From Chlamydiota bacterium (GTDB lineage: Bacteria > Chlamydiota > Chlamydiia > Chlamydiales > JAJFMB01), in the NCBI GenBank assembly GCA_021772355.1, contig JAJFMB010000113.1:1-11601 (forward strand): 11,601 nt of DNA, in the 5' to 3' direction. Position 1 is the stretch's first letter. Every line of letters begins with the position of its first letter. The notes beneath the pieces are model-generated. The model made no database searches. It was not told the DNA's origin and saw nothing but the letters and a program-made list of their open reading frames with translations. The translations under genes were made by a program, and so were the position numbers. This document shows positions 1 to 6,006 of this stretch, in pieces.

Positions 1-571
1 TGATATGAGTATTTTCTGAATGATCTGGTTTAGCTTTCCATAATAATTGTTCGATCATCAATTCATGATCTTCTAATCTTTCGACTCCTGATGTTCCATA
101 CATTTGCCAATTAAGTGCGACACCGCCAAATTGGTCATAATCTTTTAAAAAATCCTGCAGATTATCTTTTTCAACTGGAACGAGGAACTCATCTGTATCA
201 ATAATTGCTAACCATTTCGTGTTCTTCGATGAAATTTTGATCATTCTTTTGTAAGAGCCAATTTGAATATCATGCCAATTTCCATCATGAATTTCTTTTT
301 TGGCATTGTAAATCTCCACAATCCCTTGTTTGATATAAGGATCGAGAACTTGTAAGTAATGATCTTTGCTTAAATGATTCACAAGATAGAAGTGTTCTAC
401 CCCTACTAAACGGTGATATTCTATCCATTCTTTGAGATAGGGAGCTTCGTCTCTAAAAATAGCACAAATAGAAAGTTGGTATTTTTTTTTTGTGCTCCTT
501 GCACAAACTTCGTTTGGATGTGAAACGGAGAAAAATGAAATTATAGAGAAAAAAATTAGAAATTTATTCAT
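1..571 (-). CDS. Glycosyltransferase family 92 (DUF23-like), partial, C-terminus beyond left edge
   Basis: The 190 visible residues read without interruption from an ATG at 571 to the window edge; the frame holds through a run of ten T (plus strand) near 482-491. Residues 1-24 are a short basic start plus a hydrophobic stretch (FLIFFSIISFF), resembling a signal peptide or signal anchor. Residues 34-66 carry the family's N-terminal signature, including ICAIFRDEAPYLKEWIEYH and then HFYLVNH. DTDEF at 125-129 is the DxD-type nucleotide-sugar/metal motif, and NWQMYGTSG at 154-162 matches the W..(F/Y)G(T/S)SG segment of GT92 proteins. GT92 enzymes, many of them eukaryotic galactosyltransferases, transfer a sugar to a glycan; donor and acceptor here are unknown. 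The remaining C-terminal part lies outside the window. No clear Shine-Dalgarno sequence precedes the ATG. The gene is AT-rich (43 G+C in 120 bases counted). Family call is firm; substrate and location are not. Confidence 0.85.
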   Translation of the reverse strand, partial: MNKFLIFFSIISFFSVSHPNEVCARSTKKKYQLSICAIFRDEAPYLKEWIEYHRLVGVEHFYLVNHLSKDHYLQVLDPYIKQGIVEIYNAKKEIHDGNWHDIQIGSYKRMIKISSKNTKWLAIIDTDEFLVPVEKDNLQDFLKDYDQFGGVALNWQMYGTSGVERLEDHELMIEQLLWKAKPDHSENTHI

Positions 572-651
572 ACTATGAACCGTGCTGAAATTGAATGTAT
601 TCGATCTTATGTATAATCATAAAAAAGTGAGATAAACAGCAAGGATTTCTT
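572..651. promoter_or_regulatory. Divergent intergenic promoter region between GT92 and sulfotransferase genes
   Basis: These 80 bases separate two start codons facing away from each other, so both promoters should lie here or within the opposite gene. The only good candidate is on the plus strand: TTGAAT at 591-596 and a perfect TATAAT at 612-617, 15 bases apart, which is shorter than the optimal 17. It would give a leader of about 28 bases ahead of the ATG at 652. On the minus strand I see only weak boxes. Confidence 0.45.
641..645 (+). promoter_or_regulatory. Ribosome binding site of the sulfotransferase gene
   Basis: AAGGA lies six bases before the ATG at 652, a normal Shine-Dalgarno position. 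It supports 652 as the start, which keeps the hydrophobic N-terminus as part of the protein. Confidence 0.6.
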
Positions 652-1314
652 ATGTTAAAAAAAACAATATACTTTTTCTTGTTATTTGTAGTAACTACTA
701 CGTTTGGTGATACTTTAGTGGCTCATGAAGCAGTGCAGGAGAGATTATTACTTATAGTAGGTTGCGGTAGAGGTGGCACGAAATATACATCGAAACTTCT
801 GTCAGAAGCGGGGTTAGAGATTGGTCATGAAATGGTAAGAAAAGATGGTTGTTGCTCATGGTTTATGGGAGAAAATTTTGTTAACCCGCATGTTGAAAAT
901 AAAAAATATAAATTTACACATACGTTTCATCAGGTGCGCAATCCATTAAAGGTGATTGCATCTACACACAATTTTTTAGACATATCCTGGATATTTATTA
1001 CCTCACACGTACCAGAAATACAATTAACGGATCCTTTGTTGGTGAGATGTGCTAAATATTGGGTTTATTGGAATATGAGGTGTGAAGCAATTGCGGAATG
1101 GACTTATCGCATAGAAGATATTAATGATGCTTTCTATGACATTCAAGATAGGCTTTCGGTAAAGTTAAATCCAAATGCTTTAAAGAAAATATCTAAGGAA
1201 ACGAATACTCGTCCATACCCTGTTCCAAATATTACTTGGGGATTTTTGAAAAAAAAACTGGATCCTCAGCTCTATCACCAAGTGAAGTTATTAGCAGAGC
1301 ATTACGGTTATTAA
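652..1314 (+). CDS. Small PAPS-dependent sulfotransferase-like protein with N-terminal signal sequence
   Basis: The protein has 220 residues. Residues 1-25 (basic MLKK, hydrophobic IYFFLLFVV, then a polar region around VAHEA) look like a signal peptide or membrane anchor. GCGRGGTKY at 37-45 fits the 5'-phosphosulfate-binding loop of sulfotransferases, and HQVRNPLKVIAS at 93-104 fits the 3'-phosphate-binding element with the expected Arg (96) and Ser (104). The C-terminus, LAEHYGY, resembles the usual end of such proteins, so the gene looks complete although short. By family it would move sulfate from PAPS to a hydroxyl, here presumably on a glycan (inference). No PAPS synthesis genes are in the window. 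The stop is 4 bases before the polymerase ATG, so the two are probably cotranscribed. It is the most AT-rich gene seen (36 G+C in 120 bases counted), suggesting separate acquisition. A nucleoside kinase-like P-loop is the alternative reading, but the second motif argues for sulfotransferase. Confidence 0.75.
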   Translation: MLKKTIYFFLLFVVTTTFGDTLVAHEAVQERLLLIVGCGRGGTKYTSKLLSEAGLEIGHEMVRKDGCCSWFMGENFVNPHVENKKYKFTHTFHQVRNPLKVIASTHNFLDISWIFITSHVPEIQLTDPLLVRCAKYWVYWNMRCEAIAEWTYRIEDINDAFYDIQDRLSVKLNPNALKKISKETNTRPYPVPNITWGFLKKKLDPQLYHQVKLLAEHYGY

Positions 1315-1318
1315 TCTT

Positions 1319-2527
1319 ATGACTTTCATCCATTTACGTTTTAGTGATTTGTTGCAGTTTATTAGGCCTGCGAGTCCCCTGTTTGCCTTTGCAGTGCCTT
1401 GGCTTGTTGTGTTGATAGGGCAGCAGCTTGCTCTTTGCGGCATTATCGTTCCGGGATATTCTACTTTCTATTGTGTTGTCCTTGGTAATATTTTTACTTC
1501 TGTGATTATTTTTTCAGCTTTTATGGTTTTCGATACGAAAAAGAGAGACTACAATTTAGAGGAAATTTCTCTATCCAAAAAGTTTGTTCGTATCACACTT
1601 ATCGGCATTGCTCTGTTATGTGTTTTTCAGATGCTGCAATTAGTAGTGTGTGGAGGGTTTCCTTTGTTGTGGCTCTTGATGGGAAATGGAAAGACCTACG
1701 TCGATTATGGAATCTCTTCTCTAAATGGTCTGCTAAACGCTCTTTATTTAATGGTGACCACAGCGCTGTTTCTTATATGCCTTAAAGAGAGGAAAAAACT
1801 GTTTTGGCTTTTACTGAGCTGCTTGTTAATGTTGCCGATCTTGCTGGTGTGCCGCCAGCTCATTATGTGCGTCTTTTTGCAAATATCGTGCTGCCTATTG
1901 GTTTATAGACCAAAATCATTAAAGAAAGTTGCCATTGTGTTTTTCATCGTGATGTTTACGTTTGTTGTTCTTGGTAACTTTCGTACGGGTCTGAGTGAAT
2001 TAGTGACAATCTTGCAGCCGGCTCCAATTGTTCCTGAGTTCTTGCACTCTCTTTTGTGGATTTACGCCTATATTGTGACGCCTTTTAATAATGTGAATGC
2101 GGCAATTGATTACATTCAACCATTGGGAATGCCCTTTAATGAATTGACGATGCTTTTGCCAAGTGTTTTACATTCACGGCTGGGGGTGGAAATAGATGCT
2201 GCCGGGTTTGAGCTTGTTCATAGGAATATGAATGTTTCTACTTTTTATTTGCCTCTTATTCAGGATTTCGGACAAATTTATGCATTTTTCTTTATGATGC
2301 TTGTTCAGGTGTTATTATGTGTTTCATATCGAAAAATTTTTGTGTCACGACATCCTATAGATGTCATTCAGTATGGTGTTCTCTATATGATAGTGGTGCT
2401 CTCGATCTTTTCCAATCTCTTGCTATATCTTCCCGTTGTTTTTCAATTGGTGATGATTTATGTCATCCAATTTAGCATTACAAGAAAGCATGGTGTTTTA
2501 GTCTTTCAGAGAAGTAAACAGATCTAG
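1319..2527 (+). CDS. wzy: Wzy-like oligosaccharide repeat-unit (O-antigen) polymerase
   Basis: This 402-residue, very hydrophobic protein has about 10-11 predicted membrane helices by eye (roughly 21-43, 50-70, 90-110, 130-155, 160-195 in two, 203-220, 240-265, 310-335, 350-388 in two). Features shared with repeat-unit polymerases are the segment GGFPLLW followed by YGISSLNGLLNALY (around 111-143), GNFRTG (around 219-224) and a late NMNVSTFYLPLIQDFG (around 301-316), which matches the N..T(F/Y)...(Y/I).DFG motif of this superfamily. By family, it joins undecaprenyl-linked repeat units at the periplasmic face of the inner membrane. There is no clear Shine-Dalgarno sequence before the ATG; the 4-base gap after the sulfotransferase suggests translational coupling. 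A sampled 120 bases contain 54 G+C, more than the two genes to its left. No Wzx flippase or Wzz length regulator accompanies it here. The alternative is another polytopic polysaccharide enzyme, but the motifs favour Wzy. Confidence 0.78.
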   Translation: MTFIHLRFSDLLQFIRPASPLFAFAVPWLVVLIGQQLALCGIIVPGYSTFYCVVLGNIFTSVIIFSAFMVFDTKKRDYNLEEISLSKKFVRITLIGIALLCVFQMLQLVVCGGFPLLWLLMGNGKTYVDYGISSLNGLLNALYLMVTTALFLICLKERKKLFWLLLSCLLMLPILLVCRQLIMCVFLQISCCLLVYRPKSLKKVAIVFFIVMFTFVVLGNFRTGLSELVTILQPAPIVPEFLHSLLWIYAYIVTPFNNVNAAIDYIQPLGMPFNELTMLLPSVLHSRLGVEIDAAGFELVHRNMNVSTFYLPLIQDFGQIYAFFFMMLVQVLLCVSYRKIFVSRHPIDVIQYGVLYMIVVLSIFSNLLLYLPVVFQLVMIYVIQFSITRKHGVLVFQRSKQI

Positions 2528-2532
2528 TTATG

Positions 2533-3579
2533 TCAGTAATTGACGCTTAACCACTCTTGGTAGTTCTCTCCGGTAAGAGCATGTAGCCATTCGGTATTAT
2601 TGAGATACCAGGTGATTGTTTTTCGAAGTCCCTCAGAAAATGAGTGGCGGGGAGACCATTTAAGTTCATTTTTAATTTTGTTGCAGTCGATGGCGTATCT
2701 TAGGTCGTGGCCGGGTCTGTCTTTTACATAGTGAATAAGGTTTTTTAGTTCGTTTTCATCTTTGCCGATCATTCTGGCAATATGGGAAAGAATTTGATGG
2801 ATAAGATCGATATTGGTTAGCTCTGTTTCGCCGCCGATATTATACGTTTCCCCTTTTTTACCGTAGTGGATGAGTTGAACAAGGGCTTCTGCATGGTCAT
2901 CGACAAAGAGCCAATCGCGCACGTTGATCCCTTTTCCGTAAACGGGGATCTGCTTTCCTTGTAGGCTGTTCAGGATTACGAGAGGGATAAGCTTTTCCGG
3001 AAATTGGTAGGGACCATAGTTATTGCTGCAATTAGAGAGGCAAGTTGAAAGGTTATAGGTTTTTGCATAGGCTCTAACAAAGTGATCGGAGGCGGCCTTT
3101 GAGGCGGAGTATGGGGAGTTCGGTCGATAGGGAGATGTTTCGATAAAGGTTCCTTCATTTCCTAAAGAGCCGTACACTTCATCTGTCGAGACGTGATGGA
3201 AATGAATATGTGGGTTTAAACGGACTGTTTCAAGAAGATTAAATGTGCCTATGACATTTGTTTCCACAAAATTTCTTGGTCCGTGAATGCTTCTGTCGAC
3301 ATGGCTTTCTGCGGCAAAATGGATAATGGTGTCGATCGCATGTTCTTGGCATAGGTGTTCGAGAAGAGCTTGATTTCTGATATCGCCCTTTTCAAAGATA
3401 TAGCGAGAATCGTCTTGGATCTCAGTGAGATTTTGTAGATTGCCGGCATAGGTTAGAGCATCTAAATTGACGCAGGTGCCACTAAAATCTTGCTTGAGTA
3501 GCGTCCGAATAAACGCAGACCCGATAAAGCCTGCTCCCCCGGTAACTAACAGATTTTTAAATTTGCGCAGCTGCTGCAT
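2533..3579 (-). CDS. rfbB: dTDP-glucose 4,6-dehydratase (RmlB/RfbB)
   Basis: The enzyme converts dTDP-glucose to dTDP-4-keto-6-deoxyglucose, the second step of dTDP-L-rhamnose synthesis, in the cytosol with tightly bound NAD+. The 348 residues are the normal family length. The extended short-chain dehydrogenase fold is visible: NAD-binding GGAGFIG at 14-20, the catalytic STDEVYG at 131-137 with the Thr-Asp-Glu triad, and YSASK at 157-161 (Tyr157/Lys161). The C-terminal substrate domain contains NVRDWLFVDDH and the YNIGG segment typical of the family. It is the last gene of the rfbACDB operon. Its ATG lies 23 bases inside the end of rfbD, and the nearest Shine-Dalgarno-like CAGGA (3591-3595) is 11 bases away, somewhat far, so translation may be coupled to rfbD. 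Its stop faces the stop of the polymerase gene with only 5 bases between. Identity is secure. Confidence 0.96.
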   Translation of the reverse strand: MQQLRKFKNLLVTGGAGFIGSAFIRTLLKQDFSGTCVNLDALTYAGNLQNLTEIQDDSRYIFEKGDIRNQALLEHLCQEHAIDTIIHFAAESHVDRSIHGPRNFVETNVIGTFNLLETVRLNPHIHFHHVSTDEVYGSLGNEGTFIETSPYRPNSPYSASKAASDHFVRAYAKTYNLSTCLSNCSNNYGPYQFPEKLIPLVILNSLQGKQIPVYGKGINVRDWLFVDDHAEALVQLIHYGKKGETYNIGGETELTNIDLIHQILSHIARMIGKDENELKNLIHYVKDRPGHDLRYAIDCNKIKNELKWSPRHSFSEGLRKTITWYLNNTEWLHALTGENYQEWLSVNY

Positions 3580-4450
3580 AACTGTTTTTTTCCTGCATTT
3601 TATGGGCTCTCAGCATCTCGGCGAGGGCTTTTTTCCATGTTCGGGGTTTTTGTCCGAGCTCTTCTTCAATTTTTGCTGTATCGAGTACAGAGTAGAGAGG
3701 TCTTTTAGCAGGAGTGGGGTATTCGACAGAGGTTATTGGGGTAAGTGTTTTGAGAGTGAACGGATAGCCAAGAGAAAGGCCGTACTGGTAGATCTCTTTG
3801 GCAAAGTCATGCCAGTTTGTCTTACCACTATTAGCAAAGTGAAAAACGCCGGTTTGGTTGAGCATAGCGACTGCAGCTAAGGCTAGGTCGTGAGCGTAGG
3901 TGGGGCGTCCTATTTGATCGCTAACAATATTTAGAGATTCTTTTTCCTGCATAAGTTTTAGCATGGTCAGCACAAAATTTTTGCCATAGAGTCCAAAGAG
4001 CCACGATGTGCGAATGATACAAGCGTGGGGAGTATGTGCTAGCAAAGCCTTTTCCCCCTGCCATTTAGAAAGTCCATAGATGCCCAATGGGCTAGTAGAG
4101 TCTTCCTCTTTGTAGGGTTTTTTTGCTGCCCCATCGAAAATATAGTCGGTGGAAAAATGGATGATCGGTAGAGAAAATTCTTTGGAGATGAGCCCCAAAT
4201 TTTCTGATCCTGTTACGTTAATTTTTTTGGCAAGTTCAGGCTCGCTTTCAGCAGCATCAACCTGAGTGTAGGCGGCGCAGTTAATAACATGAGTGATCTT
4301 TTCTTGATTTACAAATTCTCTGATCGCTTCCAAGTCGGCGATATCGACATCGAGAACATCATTGCCAATGTGAGAAATTTGTTTTTCATTTAAGACATCT
4401 AGTAAATGTTTTCCCAACATTCCGGCGGCGCCGGGCACCCAAATTTTCAT
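3557..4450 (-). CDS. rfbD: dTDP-4-dehydrorhamnose reductase (RmlD/RfbD)
   Basis: This NAD(P)H-dependent enzyme carries out the last step, reducing dTDP-4-keto-L-rhamnose to dTDP-L-rhamnose. The protein is 297 residues, the usual size. GAAGMLG at 7-13 is the dinucleotide-binding loop, INCAAYTQVDAAE around 56-68 is a family hallmark, STDYIFDG lies at 100-107, and the catalytic YGLSK is at 125-129 (Tyr125/Lys129). RTSWLFG and, further on, VSDQIGRPTYAHDLA are also characteristic. The ATG follows the rfbC stop by only 3 bases and is preceded by AAGGAAG at a 6-base spacing, a good ribosome binding site lying within the end of rfbC. The 3' end overlaps rfbB by 23 bases. Identity is secure. Confidence 0.96.
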   Translation of the reverse strand: MKIWVPGAAGMLGKHLLDVLNEKQISHIGNDVLDVDIADLEAIREFVNQEKITHVINCAAYTQVDAAESEPELAKKINVTGSENLGLISKEFSLPIIHFSTDYIFDGAAKKPYKEEDSTSPLGIYGLSKWQGEKALLAHTPHACIIRTSWLFGLYGKNFVLTMLKLMQEKESLNIVSDQIGRPTYAHDLALAAVAMLNQTGVFHFANSGKTNWHDFAKEIYQYGLSLGYPFTLKTLTPITSVEYPTPAKRPLYSVLDTAKIEEELGQKPRTWKKALAEMLRAHKMQEKNSYAAAAQI

Positions 4451-4453
4451 ATT

Positions 4454-5002
4454 TTACTTCCTTATCAACAACGTTTCAAGATCTCTAAAAGAGGGGTTTT
4501 GTTTATCGCGTTCAGAGCAGACGACTTGATCCAAAGGCCAGCGGATAGCAACATCGGGATCGTCAAAGCGAAAACCTTTTTCATGCTGTGGATCATAGAC
4601 TGTGCTTACTTTGTACATCACATGGGCATGGTCGCTGAGAACACAAAAGCCGTGGGCAAAGCCGACCGGGACAAAGAGTTGCTGGTGTGTCGTCCCATCG
4701 AGGACAACTCCCTCCCACTGTCCGTAAGTGGGCGATTCTGGTCGTATATCAACGGCAACATCAAAAATTTTCCCTTGGGCGCACCGTACTAATTTGGCTT
4801 GTCCCGGTTCGCTTTGAAAATGCATGCCGCGAATACACCCTTTGCTGGAATAGGAGTGATTATCTTGTACAAATGAACATGTAATGCCTGCATCGCGGTA
4901 TCGTTCTTCACGAAATGATTCGAGAAAAAAACCGCGGCTATCGGGAAAAATGTCCGGGATAATAAGTTTAAGACCTTTTAGCTTTAATTCTTGAATTTTC
5001 AT
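4454..5002 (-). CDS. rfbC: dTDP-4-dehydrorhamnose 3,5-epimerase (RmlC/RfbC)
   Basis: This cupin-fold epimerase inverts C3 and C5 of dTDP-4-keto-6-deoxyglucose in the third step to dTDP-L-rhamnose. Its 182 residues are the normal size. Family landmarks in order are PDIFPDSRGFFLESF (16-30), QDNHSYSSKGCIRGMHFQ (46-63; His61 corresponds to the catalytic base region), the VAVDIRP block (82-88), FVPVGFAHGFCVLSD (110-124), YKVSTVYDP (130-138, with the expected catalytic Tyr) and FDDPDVAIRWP (146-156). The ATG overlaps the rfbA stop as ATGA (4999-5002), implying translational coupling; there is only a weak Shine-Dalgarno sequence of its own. Identity is secure. Confidence 0.96.
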   Translation of the reverse strand: MKIQELKLKGLKLIIPDIFPDSRGFFLESFREERYRDAGITCSFVQDNHSYSSKGCIRGMHFQSEPGQAKLVRCAQGKIFDVAVDIRPESPTYGQWEGVVLDGTTHQQLFVPVGFAHGFCVLSDHAHVMYKVSTVYDPQHEKGFRFDDPDVAIRWPLDQVVCSERDKQNPSFRDLETLLIRK

Positions 5003-5868
5003 TCCACACTCGCGATTTGTTTTAGATACTTACCATAGGGGCTTTTGCCAAGGGCTTTGCTATGCTTGAGTAATTTTTCTCGTGATATAAAACCCTGTCT
5101 ATAGGCAATTTCTTCTAAGGAAGCAATACAGTTGCCTTGCCTCTCTTCGATCACTTGAACAAAGAGATTGGCCTGCATAAGACTCGCATAAGTCCCGGTG
5201 TCTAACCACGTGAAACCGCGTCCCATTACGTTGACGTACGCCTGATCTCGCTCTAAATAAACTTTATTAACATCTGTGATTTCGAGCTCTCCCCGCGCAG
5301 ATGGTTTAAGTTGTGAAGCAATGGAAACGACGTCGTTATCATAAAAGTAGAGGCCGGTCACGGCGATATTTGATTTGGGATGCTTAGGCTTCTCTTCGAT
5401 AGAGAGTACCTTGCCTTGTTTGTCCATTTCCACTACGCCGTAACGTTCGGGGTCTTTAACTTCATATCCGAAAAGGGTAGCGCCTTTGGAGCGTTTTTTT
5501 GCTTCATCAAGTAAAGGGCAGAGGTGGTTTCCATAAAATATGTTATCACCCAAAATCAGACAGACAGGGTCTTGACCGATAAAGTCTTTTCCTATGATAA
5601 AGGCTTCAGCAAGTCCGTTAGGTTGAGGTTGTTCCGCATAACTTAAACTGATTCCAAATTGAGAACCGTCTCCGAGAAGTTTTTGAAATTGGGGGAGGTC
5701 GTGCGGCGTGGAGATAATGAGGATCTCTTGAATTTTTGCCAGCAGCAAGACAGACAAAGGATAATAGATCATCGGTTTGTTATAAATGGGGAGTAGCTGC
5801 TTTGAAATAGCTAAGGTAAGGGGATGCAAACGCGTTCCGCTTCCTCCGGCTAAAATAATCCCTTTCAT
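4999..5868 (-). CDS. rfbA: Glucose-1-phosphate thymidylyltransferase (RmlA/RfbA)
   Basis: The enzyme condenses glucose-1-phosphate and dTTP to dTDP-glucose and commits carbon to dTDP-L-rhamnose; in characterised relatives dTDP-rhamnose feeds back on it. The chosen start gives 289 residues, matching the family. GGSGTRLHP at 8-16 is the nucleotide-binding signature, followed by KQLLPIYNKPMIYYP (23-37), QPNGLAEAF (82-90) and LGDNIFYG (106-113); WLDTGTYASLM appears later. The reading frame stays open upstream to a TTG at 5925, but that codon lies inside the promoter -35 box. The ATG at 5868 has GAAGGA (5874-5879) five bases ahead of it and begins exactly where family proteins begin (MKGIILAGG). 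It is the first gene of the rfbACDB operon. Identity is secure and the start is well supported. Confidence 0.96.
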   Translation of the reverse strand: MKGIILAGGSGTRLHPLTLAISKQLLPIYNKPMIYYPLSVLLLAKIQEILIISTPHDLPQFQKLLGDGSQFGISLSYAEQPQPNGLAEAFIIGKDFIGQDPVCLILGDNIFYGNHLCPLLDEAKKRSKGATLFGYEVKDPERYGVVEMDKQGKVLSIEEKPKHPKSNIAVTGLYFYDNDVVSIASQLKPSARGELEITDVNKVYLERDQAYVNVMGRGFTWLDTGTYASLMQANLFVQVIEERQGNCIASLEEIAYRQGFISREKLLKHSKALGKSPYGKYLKQIASVE

Positions 5869-5873
5869 ACTTA

Positions 5874-5879
5874 TCCTTC
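5874..5879 (-). promoter_or_regulatory. rfbA: Ribosome binding site that sets the rfbA start
   Basis: On the minus strand GAAGGA lies five bases before the ATG at 5868. It decides between this ATG and upstream in-frame candidates (TTG at 5925, ATG at 5898), which have no comparable site. Confidence 0.75.
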
Positions 5880-5896
5880 GTACAGAGTGATTGGGC

Positions 5897-5925
5897 ATGA
5901 TAGCTTCCTCTTCCGATTTAGTCAA
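5897..5925 (-). promoter_or_regulatory. Sigma70-type promoter of the rfbACDB operon
   Basis: Read on the minus strand, TTGACT (5920-5925) and TATCAT (5897-5902) are separated by exactly 17 bases, each matching the consensus at five of six positions. Transcription would start near 5890, giving a leader of roughly 20 bases before the rfbA ATG. This is the best promoter in the window. Confidence 0.75.
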
Positions 5926-6006
5926 TCGTCAGGAATACCTTTTCATTTGCAGCAAGTGAGGCAATTATCACTATAAGAAAAATCTCCCGTCGGTTATCAT
6001 ATTTTT
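5926..6006 (+). promoter_or_regulatory. Upstream region of the export/glycosyltransferase operon, promoter only weakly visible
   Basis: The plus-strand operon at 6007-11110 should start from this stretch. TATAAG (5972-5977) is a plausible -10 box, but the nearest -35-like TTGCAG (5947-5952) is 19 bases away and poorly matched. No Shine-Dalgarno sequence is clear before the ATG at 6007. An AT-rich inverted repeat, ATCATA (5996-6001) and TATGAT (6006-6011), spans that start codon. Confidence 0.3.

Noticed and set aside
482..491. Run of ten T in the GT92 gene as a possible frameshift or phase-variation tract
   Set aside because: The frame is intact on both sides and the family motifs follow in frame. 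A length change there would be phase-variable in principle, but one sequence gives no evidence of variation.
2976..3449. Short open frames on the minus strand in other frames within rfbB
   Set aside because: They lie wholly inside a gene with every family motif, have no ribosome binding site, and read as low-complexity out-of-frame translation.
3467..4884. Plus-strand open frames (137, 128 and 65 residues) opposite rfbB, rfbD and rfbC
   Set aside because: They are antisense to secure rml genes and show no recognisable domain, signal or start context.
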